A stretch of DNA of 13,896 nt from Phoronis ovalis (Eukaryota; Phoronida; Phoronidae), in NCBI GenBank assembly GCA_028565635.1, contig JAOXYB010035406.1, positions 1-13,896 of the forward strand. The letters run 5' to 3'. The notes beneath the pieces are model-generated. The model saw only the letters and a program-made list of their open reading frames with translations, did no database searches and was not told where the DNA came from. Shown one piece after another: positions 1 to 7,327 of the stretch. Positions within the stretch are counted from its first letter, which is position 1. Every line of letters begins with the position of its first letter. A program made the position numbers and the translations under genes.

Positions 1-1487
1 CGTGAATCCACCTTCAAATCGTCCAATCATCGCTTCGTCTTTCCCGAAATGGGCGCAACGTAACATGCACTCTCAGGTACAAACATGGCCAACAGTCGGC
101 CACGTTAGAAGTAATCAGGGTCAAACTTATAATTATATATATCCGACGTGTACTTTGATCAGTACTTACCCTGTACCCAATATGAAGATGATTCGACAAA
201 AACAAACGCTATTATTAAAATCTCGAGAACAAACATGGCTGCCAGTCAGCCATCTTGTAAGTTATGCAAGTCAAAATTACTGCCTATCGCACCTTTGACC
301 AGTATTTAGCCTGTACCAAAGATAAAGCTGATATGATAAAAACTGAAACAGTCATTGCAAGACAAGAAAAGTTTACGAAAATGAAAAATGTCGAAGATTC
401 GTATCGGAATTTGACCTACTTCTCAAGGTCAATTTGAAATGTTACCTGGCCTAATACACCCCACCTACCTATGGGCTTTGTGATCCACCTTTGAATCGTC
501 CAGTCATCGCTTCATCTTTCCCGAAATGGGCGCAACGTAACGTGCACTATCGAGAGAAAACATGGCCGCCAGTCAGCTATCTTCAAAGTGATCCATATGG
601 AAATTACAGACGATCTGCATTTTGACCTGTATTTACCCTGTACCAAACATAAAGTTGATCGGATAAAAACTGAAGCAGTTATTGTGCGACAAAGAGTGTT
701 ACACACGGCATTTGACTTAATTCTCAAGGTCATTTTGAAATGTGGCCTAATACACCCACCAACCTATGGCCTATGCGAATCCACCTTTGAATCGTCCAGT
801 CATCGCTTCGTCTTTCCCAAAATGGGCGCAATGTAATGTGCACTCTCGGGTACAAACATGGCCACAAGTCGGCCATGTTGGAAGTAATCGGGGTCAAACA
901 TATATCCAACGTGTACTTTGACGAGTGTTTACCCTGTACCAAATATCAAGATGATCCGACAAAAACAAAGCTATTATTGCGAGCTAACTTCTCGAGAACA
1001 AACGGGCGCAACATAACATGCACTCTCGGGAACAAACATGACCACCAGTCGGCCATCTTGAAAGTGATCCATGTCGATATTACAGACGGTCTGCATTTTG
1101 ACCTGTATTTATCCTGTACCAAATATAAAGCTCATCAGATAAAAACTGAAGCAGTTATTGCCCGACAAAGAAAGTGTTATGCGCAACAAAAATTATCAAA
1201 GATTCGTATCAACATATGACCTAATTCTCAAGCTCATTTTGAAATGTCACCTGGCCCACCAACCCATGGCCTTCGTGAATCCACCTTCGAATCGTCAAGT
1301 GAATGCTTCATCTTTCCCGAAATGGCCGCATTGTGATGTGCACTCTCGGGTACAAACATGGCAGCCAATCGGCCATGTTGGAAGTAATCGAGGTCAAAAT
1401 TATATCCGACCTGTGCTTTGACCTGTACTTACCCTGTACCAAAGATGATCTGACGAAAGCTGAAGCCGTTATAGCGAGACAAAGAAA
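1..1487. repeat. Higher-order tandem array of two related repeat monomers (A and B)
   Basis: Units beginning with GAATCCACCTT.GAATCGTC recur near 4, 481, 778 and 1276. Spacings of about 480, 300 and 500 bp come from alternation of two related monomers. Monomer A carries GTAATCRGGGTCAAA and later TATATCCGACGTGTACTTTGA. Monomer B carries GTGATCCATRT, then ACAGAYGATCTGCATTTTGA, and ends with AAAACTGAAGCAGTTATTG. The order read is A-B, B, A-B, then a last A that switches to a B-like end near 1455-1487. Both monomers contain AACATGGCC..AGTC..GGCCAT and CCTGTACCAAA. Long open frames across this stretch are by-products of the repeat, because other copies carry stops in the same frame. The family is not one I can name. 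The array lies beyond exon 3 of the minus-strand gene, either in its next intron or downstream of it. Confidence 0.85.
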
Positions 1488-1530
1488 TGGTTACATACAC
1501 CGACACCACCGCCGCATACCCTACGACTAT

Positions 1531-1562
1531 ATGCCCATTCACTATTACATAGTGATGGGCAT
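1531..1562. repeat. Short near-perfect inverted repeat (hairpin) beside the array
   Basis: ATGCCCATTCACTAT is followed, after a 2-3 base loop, by ATAGTGATGGGCAT. The arms pair over 14 bases with one bulged T. It lies about 45 bp after the last recognisable monomer and about 75 bp beyond the in-frame TAA that follows exon 3 of the minus-strand gene. It could be a recombination scar, the end of an element, or an RNA 3' structure. Nothing seen decides between these. Confidence 0.7.
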
Positions 1563-1644
1563 AAAAAGCATGCGAATTGACAGTCTTACATTTGCAGCCA
1601 ATAGTGATATTTGGAATTTCTTTCATTATCTCTCTTTAGCTTAC

Positions 1645-1877
1645 CACTGCTTTATAATTGTGAAGGTTATTATCCCAGTCCAGAGGTTTCTGGTTATAGG
1701 TACTAATTGTTTCATAGCTGGAGGCTGTGTTATCATCAGTTTTTCTAGACACAGATACTTTTGGTGCTGTTCCCTGAGTTGCATTGATTGTTGCTATGTA
1801 TAAAGCTTTGCCTTGAGCACGCTGTAGATACTTTACAAATGGTACGTAAAATAACTTTCCCTGGCTGTCTATTGTAC
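1645..1877 (-). CDS. Minus-strand gene exon 3 (last visible exon)
   Basis: The acceptor is ATTTTTAG|GTACAAT; the GT finishes the Gly46 codon begun in exon 2, and 77 whole codons follow. Readable pieces include TIDSQGKLFYVPFVKYLQRA, then ALYIATINATQGTAPKVSVS, and near the end NQKPLDWDNNLHNYKAV. The frame is open throughout, and codon use looks more coding-like than its surroundings. The end is ambiguous: GCAGTG|GTAAGC is a fair donor, yet unspliced reading ends at TAA 1636-1638. No clear polyadenylation signal was seen in the following 150 bases, which favours splicing to an exon outside the window. Confidence 0.82.
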
Positions 1878-4800
1878 CTAAAAATATGTAGAATACTTTA
1901 GATAGTCTGTACCATTTGGGACAACTTATGAATTACACATGGGTAGCTATATGAAAAGTAAACATTTTAGAAAGGTATAGGTATTTAATTATCAATTACG
2001 GCAGTGAGGGTGATATGTTGATATAATAATCCGAGAAATACAAGAAATTTGTTTATTATCATGATATCACCATATGACATCACCTGAAGTGCCAGTTTGT
2101 ATTAATGTGCAGTGGTACAACTTCAATGTCATAGTAGTTGAAGGCATGATTTAATCATATAGATAAAATAGAAGTAAAAAATGTTCATTTAATCAAAATT
2201 ATAATCATTTAGATTCTTTTTTACTGTTTGAAGAATGACGAGTTGTAGACAGAAGCCCATCACAGTAAAGTGGTTTTAAAGTGATCTTATCACGTGTCAG
2301 TTTTCAGGATCTGGCAAAAATGGTTTGACAACTGCGGGAAAATGTCAAATTTTCAGATCAAGTTGACCGACTATTCAAGGTCATTCTAAAATATCACCTA
2401 GAAAAAAACACCCACCTATCACTGGCCTTCATAAATGCACATTAAAACAATTCTAACAACGCTTCTTACCAGAAACAAATATGGCCACTAGTCGACCATA
2501 TTGGAAGTGATCCGGGTCAAAAATCAACATGGACTTATATTTACCTAGTATCAATTTTTCTTCTGATTTACAACTATCTCTAAACATATCAGAGTTTCAA
2601 CATATGTGCAAAAATAACTTGGCAGTTTGACCCACTTTTCAAGGTCATTCTAAAATACTGCCTATAGCCTATAACACTCACCCACCTGGCCTTCTTAAAC
2701 CACTTTTAAATCATCCAGGCAATACTTTATCGTTAAAAGCATGTCAAACTCATACTGGATCTGTACTTTGGCCTATATTTATGGTGTACCAAAACTAAAA
2801 CTGTTATTGGAGTACGTACCACCTACGAGAATAAACATGGCCACCAATTAGCCATGTTGGTAATCAAATTCAATCTTGGCCTGTATTTTGACCTCTATTT
2901 ATTTTCTGAAAGAGATCTCACTATTTATCAGAGTTTTCAACACCTGGGCTAAAACCGTTTTGACAAATGTATGGGAAAGAAATTTTGAATTTTTTGATAA
3001 CAGTTGACCCAATTTCCAAGGTCAATCGAAAATAGCACATCAGTTTTTTATCGTCTCTATGCATTTTATCCATCATAGCATTAGGCCTAAAAAAAGTTGT
3101 GTTTCAGGGAACAGACTGAAAAATATTAGGTAGGGTAGGTAGGGATATTTTTATGATATTTCGACCATGGTTCTATATATGGGTTCAGATATTAAATGAT
3201 ATGCATGTACCTTTTCACCAGTAATATTTTTCTAATTAAAATTTATTTTACAGGATCTGGGATGGCAGAGCAAAGATTTTCAAAAAGAAACAATGTCTTT
3301 GAAAAGAAATAAACTCCTTATTTTACAGGTTCTGAGATGGCAGAGACAAAGATCTTCACAGAATGTTTTAAAGTTTTTATGGTCTTGTATTTTACTTAAC
3401 AACTCATGTCTAATACTCTAATGTTTTTAATCTTCTATTACAATCTTCAAAACAAAAACTAAAAAGCTACACCATTCTGTAATAGTCATACAGTATTCAT
3501 GTTCATGGATTTATTCATTTATCTAATTTTGGGGTTTACATAAATAATATCATTGGAACATCTATACACTACATGTATTTTATGGAAAACACTGATAATT
3601 TATAAAAGTCAAAGATCAATTTTTTCTATAAATGTTTGGTATTTTATATATCATTGGCCCTGGAGCAAATATACATTATTTTATAGAGAATAGATCATTT
3701 ATGAGTCAAAGATCAATTTTATCTATCCATGTTTGGGGTTTGCATAAATAAATAAATATAATTGGTCTTGGAACATGTATACCCTATCTTATATAAAACA
3801 CTAATATAATGGATGCTTCTCCACTGGTCGGTTTCCTTGGGTAAAAATGTCCATCATCATAATGTTCTCGTGATGGCTTGGAATACATGTCCAATTTTAA
3901 ACGCTTAACTAATCACACGGCAACATGAGATTAAGTGGCAGTGAGCTTTCAGTATTTCATTTGCTCCGTATCATTTTTGCACACGACACTCGGCAAACAG
4001 CGCCACATTCGGTCAGATGATACATTAACATTAAATTAAAACAAAGCGTTGTCTACCGTAAAATCGGGTAGGAAAGACAAGTTTTAAAACGTGTGAATGA
4101 AGTTTTCACAAAATGTTTTTATTAATTATGAACTAGTTGCTGAAAACATGAGAGAATTACTTCTAAGCTGCAACAAAATAATTAGGGTCGGCAGCTGCCT
4201 GCTAGGTAGGGTCAGGTAGTACACCAGATAGCATTTTCCTGCCATGACCTGTGAGGCTGCTGATCCGCAATCAAAATTTATTAAAAAATCTCTACATAAA
4301 GTTCTTGCCACTTGACAGAGTATGTATTATCTTATCTGAAATGTCATCTTTCAGTGCTGACCCCCCCCCCCCCCAGTTGTGCACTCTTAAGGTATATTAT
4401 CCCTTTTGGTTTGTCACTGACTGAACAAGATACATGCTTTAAAAAAAATGGTTATTAAAAATCATGTAACCACATGGATTTCTCATATATCTTACCTGGG
4501 TCATAGTTTATTGGTAAGTATCGATTATTGCACACTTTTCTAACAGCATCACTTTGAGCGAAAACAAACTTAGCTGCAAATACCACTAATGCAATCACTG
4601 AAAAAAGTAATATGAATATTAAATAAAGAACAGGAATTTACAGATCGTTCAAAAGACAGCTGAATCCAGTTGAATTTATTGCCTACAATATAGTGATAAA
4701 ATGCGAAAATTACGACTTCATTTGTAATCTACAAATAATGTTCCCAACCTCTTAATATAATCAAACACTTCAAAATGTATGCAAGCACATTATTTTTAGC

Positions 4801-6667
4801 ATCAAATTTTTCTTTTCAACCAGCAAATCCTCAGTGTTGATTTCCAATTTGGAATAATTTAATCACTCCAACTGACTATTTACATGCACTTGACGAACCA
4901 ACTCAAAGACGTGAAACCAAATGTTTCCACGACACTGCCATTTGTGAACGAACAGACTCTGTGCGCATGGAAATATTTAGGTTTGGTGGCTCTATATCAA
5001 TGCAATGCATGTAATAGTTAATTAGATTTTTTTTTTTGCAGATCATAATATTAAAACCAAACAAGACATTTGTAATGTCAAATGCCCATTGCATTCCTAG
5101 GATAACATCAAACTGAAGCTGTTAATTATAGCATTTGACCCATTCTCAAAAAATGTCATCCCTAATATGCTGGTCTCGCCTATGCCCTTGGAATAGGCTG
5201 GTGTGCTAGATTTTTCAAGAGAAATTCTAAGAAATGAGTCCACTTTTCACAGAAAGTTCCTAGAAGTAGTTTCATATCTTGCAACAAAAAATATATATCC
5301 TTATGTAAAAGATCGGATCTTAAATCGAGTCTGGAATTTTATGGAAGATTGTTGAAATACAATAAAATATTTTTTTATATAAAATCAGGGTAAAATTTAT
5401 TTTTTAGACCACGATTTATTAGGTAGTGATTACTTTTTTTAATATGAAAAATTGTAAATTCATGAATATGTCATCCCATAGTTAGACTTAGTGCAAACTT
5501 GTACTGATATTTAGTTACCAGGTTAAAACAATTTTAGCAGGCAAAATTATTATACCAGATTCAGTTTTTTTATCCCCGCTGTACACTCCTACATTATTTA
5601 ATAATTAATTTAAAATAAATCATGCAGAGCAGTCCTGGGGGATACTTACAAAAAAAACTTGCTGGTTGCCCCAGGGGGGGGGGTACTCAGGGTTCCGTCT
5701 ATATAGGGATGTGTCGCATTAGTATAGTAGATCTGGTTTTTTACCAAATTAGCAGACAGGACCTAGTTTGTTGATGAAATTTGCAGAGCGGATCTGTTTT
5801 TTTACCAAATTAGCAGAGTGTATCCGGTTTTGTTTTGAATAAATAACCTGACGGGTACTTAAGTTTTTTTTTAACTACGGGGAAGTGCCGCCCAACCCAA
5901 TCCAAAATTTTACTAGCTTGTGGTAGCAAACTCAACCAGTCACCTAAATATTTAGAAATTTTAGGGTAGCACTCCAAATTTGAGTATAGCAGTCCATTTT
6001 TAAGCAAACCAGTGACTGATACAAACCAAATTCCAAAATTTATTTATGGATATACAAACCTAAAATTAATCCAAATTATTTGCTGTAATGAGCAATCCAA
6101 ATTAATTTTTGAATATCTTTACGGTAGCAATCCAAAAAATACAGTAAGTTTAGAATACAATCCAAATCAAAAAATTTCAACTGGGCTTCACACCCACAAA
6201 AAAATAACTGAGTACCCCCCGGCCCCGGATACAAAAGTATCCTAAGCTAAAATAAATTAGTGGACTGGGTTTTTCACTATTAGTAATATTTAGCAAACCG
6301 GTTTTCCCACATATATAGGCCTACCTTTATATGAAATGGCAATCAAAAAAAATTAAGCAAACCAGTTTTTGACCCAATAAAATTAGTTTTTAAGCCTTAG
6401 CCGCACACCCCATGCAGCTACCCAAACTGATTTTGTGAAGTTCTCTCCGGGGTGGTTACATAAGGCCTACAGTAAAAACCTTGCCCTATGGTAAAAACTG
6501 CAGCTCAAAAAGATTACCTCAATCAGTCCCACAGGGTAAAATTTATACACGTATACAAAAACATTTCATGGTAAAATCCTAGAAATATATACACTCATAT
6601 TATATTAATAATAAATCTCCAAATAAACCTTACCAAACACGGTCAATTTTTCAACAAAAGCGGACAT
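1645..6667 (-). CDS. Secreted or membrane protein of unknown family, N-terminal 123 residues in three exons
   Basis: The gene joins 6634-6667, 4496-4597 and 1645-1877. All junctions are GT..AG and phases match (1, 1, 0). The product starts MSAFVEKLTVF, and across the first junction becomes a hydrophobic segment of about 16-18 residues ending in VFAQS, a classic signal peptide with likely cleavage after Ala25. The rest is soluble-looking and mostly hydrophilic: one cysteine (Cys34), one N-glycosylation sequon (Asn77-Ala-Thr) and several beta-prone stretches such as KALYIATI. No transmembrane segment follows the signal in the visible part. The C-terminus is unknown: exon 3 ends at a good donor (GTAAGC), but reading through gives Val-Ser-stop at once. 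I do not recognise the family. It faces the kinesin-like gene head to head. Exon order and signal peptide are well supported; an extra exon inside the 2.6-kb intron cannot be excluded. Confidence 0.78.
2310..3060. repeat. Diverged copies of the array repeat
   Basis: Three eroded units share phrases with the array at 1-1487. CAAGGTCATTCTAAAAT or close variants occur near 2378, 2639 and 3017. Hairpin cores read AATATGGCCACTAGTCGACC (2478-2497) and AACATGGCCACCAATTAGCC (2834-2853). TTGACCNAHTT precedes each CAAGGTCA. The copies are more AT-rich and indel-laden than the array, so they are older or under less homogenisation. Confidence 0.75.
3083..3144. repeat. AGGCCTAAAA...GTAGGTAGG dispersed element, copy 1
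   Basis: AGGCCTAAAAAAA is followed within 50 bases by TTAGGTAGGGTAGGTAGGGA. A similar arrangement occurs at 11668-11716. GGTCGGCAGC...TAGGTAGGGTCAGGTAG near 4187-4218 may be a third relative. The shared order suggests a dispersed element rather than chance simple repeats, but the boundaries are not defined. Confidence 0.45.
3246..3350. repeat. 75-bp direct duplication carrying an acceptor-like sequence
   Basis: TTTTACAGGATCTGGGATGG at 3246 is repeated as TTTTACAGGTTCTGAGATGG at 3321, each followed by CAGAG and an AAAGATNTTCA phrase. The 75-bp period keeps frame: an open plus-strand frame runs from about 3254 through both copies to a stop near 3420. No plus-strand gene is otherwise visible here, so this is treated as a local duplication within the minus-gene intron. 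Confidence 0.65.
3518..3815. repeat. Three-copy tandem repeat with a period of about 100 bp
   Basis: GTCAAAGATCAATTTT occurs at 3608 and 3705. GGGGTTTRCATAAATAA occurs at 3531 and 3735, two periods apart, with a degraded middle copy near 3640. Each unit also carries a (T)ATCATTGG or TAATTGG core and a TTATRNAAAACACT-like end. It is AT-rich and non-coding in appearance. Confidence 0.65.
4361..4374. repeat. Poly-C tract, 14 bases
   Basis: A run of 14 C residues interrupts AT-rich intron sequence. It is a likely length-variable site and may be miscounted in the assembly. Confidence 0.9.
4496..4597 (-). CDS. Minus-strand gene exon 2: rest of signal peptide and start of mature protein
   Basis: The acceptor reads TTACTTTTTTCAG at 4598-4599 and the donor reads CCCAG|GTAAGA at 4495. 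The 102 bases contain 33 whole codons and two split ones. They encode IALVVFAAKFVFAQSDAVRK and then VCNNRYLPINYDP. The other two frames contain stops. The pyrimidine-rich acceptor, near-consensus donor and phase-1 fit at both ends make this a strong exon although it is too short for an ORF search. Confidence 0.85.
5118..5200. repeat. Fragment of the array repeat family
   Basis: The phrase CTGTTAATTATAGCATTTGACCC, then ATTCTCAA, ATGTCATCCCTAATA and CCTATGCCC, parallels the end of monomer B (CAGTTATTG, TTTGACCTAATTCTCAAGGTCA, CCTAATACACCC, CCTATGGCC). It is too degraded to delimit exactly. Confidence 0.5.
5669..6228. mobile_element. Non-autonomous element of about 560 bp with inverted GGGGGGTACTCAG ends
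   Basis: The left end reads CCCCA, a run of ten G, then TACTCAG (5669-5690). The right end reads CTGAGTACCCCCCGGCCCC (6208-6226), so GGGGGGTACTCAG is a perfect 13-bp terminal inverted repeat. Inside are degenerate short repeats: TTTACCAAATTAGCAGA at about 61-bp spacing in the left half, and variants of TAGCAATCCAAA (5966, 6089, 6124, 6157 and others) in the right half. No transposase coding was seen and the two open frames inside are composed of repeat. Target-site duplications could not be identified. The layout fits a MITE-like or satellite-derived element. Confidence 0.65.
5732..5830. repeat. Short tandem subrepeats of about 30 bp inside the element
   Basis: ATCTGGTTTTTTACCAAATT, GTTGATGAAATTTGCAGAG and ATCTGTTTTTTTACCAAATT follow one another at about 30-bp steps, each ending in a (T)AGCAGA or TGCAGAG phrase. 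The pattern is a degenerate minisatellite in the left half of the element. Confidence 0.6.
6227..6242. repeat. Short perfect hairpin at the element's right edge
   Basis: GGATAC-AAAA-GTATCC is a 6-bp stem with a 4-base loop that begins within two bases of the right terminal repeat. It may be a by-product of insertion or simply chance. Confidence 0.5.
6255..6400. repeat. Possible flanking relic of the same element
   Basis: AGCAAACCGGTTTT (about 6293) and AAGCAAACCAGTTTTT (about 6355) resemble AAGCAAACCAGTGACT at 6002 inside the inverted-end element. This suggests a second, degraded copy or an extension of the element past its apparent right end. The evidence is only these short matches. Confidence 0.35.
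6634..6667 (-). CDS. Minus-strand gene exon 1: start codon and first part of signal peptide
   Basis: ATG occupies 6665-6667, with A at -3 (ACAGAATGTCC). Eleven codons (MSAFVEKLTVF) plus one base precede a donor reading TTTG|GTAAGG at 6633. The split codon G|TG gives Val12 when joined to the exon at 4597 and makes the hydrophobic core continuous. The frame is also open upstream to another ATG at 6829, which would add 54 residues before MSAF. The inner ATG is preferred because it puts the hydrophobic run at a normal signal-peptide position. Confidence 0.75.
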
Positions 6668-7327
6668 TCTGTGCGTTCTGGATCCGATACAGCGTACTGT
6701 ACCATCAAGAAAATAAGAGGCCGTGGGTGTCTTGTGAACAAATTCACAAAGCGTCCATACGCAGCAGACTGTACTTTTCATGCTCGAGTTTCGTGCACTC
6801 ATCATTCTAAATTTCCCGCCACTTTTCATATTTACTACGTGTCGCTAACTGAAGCGCTTCCTGACGGCGGAGAAGAGACCCTGGAGACTAGAAATTGTAG
6901 AATCTGAAACTTTACATATATCTTTGTGATATGATATTAGTACATTATGATGTGATGACTGAGGGAAAAGTCGGTGCAAAAACAGATATACTTTTTAACT
7001 AAAATATGATATTATGCAACGAACGTTTGTTTCCGGTTTGTTTCCTAGGGGTTCTTATCTGCATATCCGGAAATTTTGACATCACATGTTTATCTCTTTC
7101 ACATCTAAATCTAATTCATTTTTGTTCTTTTAATATTTATCATCGAAACTGGTCACAAGGATGTAGGAAATGTATTCATAGACGTTGTTTTAAGGCCCCT
7201 TTATGTATCGCAAGCTAGTTAACCAAAGTTGGTACTGCCAGGGCACTCATGGCGCGGCAACACTAGTAAACAATATGGAAGACAAGTGTTAGGGAAGTGA
7301 AAGGGAACGGATTTATTGAGAGAAATG
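6668..7327. promoter_or_regulatory. Candidate bidirectional promoter between the two divergent genes
   Basis: The interval separates the minus-strand ATG (6667) from the first plausible plus-strand exon end (7327). The half near the minus gene is visibly richer in CpG than the AT-rich surroundings (for example GTGCGTTC, GATCCGATACAGCG, CTGACGGCGG and the palindrome GAAGCGCTTC at 6851-6860), as expected for an unmethylated promoter. No convincing TATA box was seen. A forkhead-type GTAAACAA lies at 7266-7273. Transcription start sites cannot be placed from sequence alone. Confidence 0.4.
7250..7327 (+). other. Possible non-coding first exon of the kinesin-like gene
   Basis: GAAATG|GTGAGC at 7322-7333 is a good donor, and CTTGCATTCTCTAG at 8220-8233 is a good acceptor just upstream of the start codon. 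Joining them gives a spliced 5' UTR. A five-codon upstream frame (ATG at 7275, TAG at 7290) would lie in the exon. The 5' limit given is arbitrary, and the exon is inferred only from splice-site strength. Confidence 0.3.

Larger units (their letters stand above)
1878..4495 (-). other. Minus-strand gene intron 2 (2.6 kb), repeat-rich
   Basis: This stretch lies between exons 2 and 3. It holds diverged copies of the flanking array (about 2310-3060), an AGGTAGGG tract (3126-3144), a 75-bp direct duplication (3246-3350), a tandem repeat of about 100 bp (3518-3815) and a 14-base C run (4361-4374). No further exon with matching phase could be supported. The remaining sequence at 1880-2300 and 3820-4350 shows nothing recognisable. 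Confidence 0.65.
4598..6633 (-). other. Minus-strand gene intron 1 (2.0 kb)
   Basis: This intron separates the start exon from the rest of the signal-peptide coding sequence. It contains a short relic of the array repeat (5118-5200) and a 560-bp element with inverted ends (5669-6228). The stretches 4600-5110, 5200-5660 and 6420-6630 are AT-rich with nothing recognisable. Confidence 0.65.

Noticed and set aside
836-1219. 127-codon plus-strand open frame in the repeat array
   Set aside because: It follows the repeat monomers, and equivalent frames in other copies (for example the first A unit) hit stops, so there is no sign of protein-level constraint.
1-1487. CRISPR array or bacterial repeat system
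   Set aside because: Repeat monomers are hundreds of bases long and diverged, with no short identical repeats separated by unique spacers, and the surrounding genes contain eukaryotic introns.
1303-1803. 166-codon plus-strand open frame
   Set aside because: It is half repeat and half the antisense of minus-strand exon 3, whose splice sites and phase fit are much stronger.
4126-4311. 61-codon minus-strand open frame within intron 2 of the minus gene
   Set aside because: No recognisable motif, it overlaps a GTAGGGTC repeat tract, and no splice pair joins it in phase to the flanking exons.
5810-6245. Two short open frames (5810-6007 minus, 6012-6245 plus)
   Set aside because: Both lie inside the inverted-end element and are made of its degenerate TAGCAATCCAAA repeats.
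6671-6907. 78-codon plus-strand open frame across the promoter
   Set aside because: It mirrors the open upstream frame of minus exon 1 in CpG-richer DNA and has no splice or motif support.
7006-7218. 70-codon plus-strand open frame with a hydrophobic start
   Set aside because: It could pass for a small secreted peptide, but it lies upstream of the gene pair's plus exon with no motif, no clear promoter and no splice evidence.
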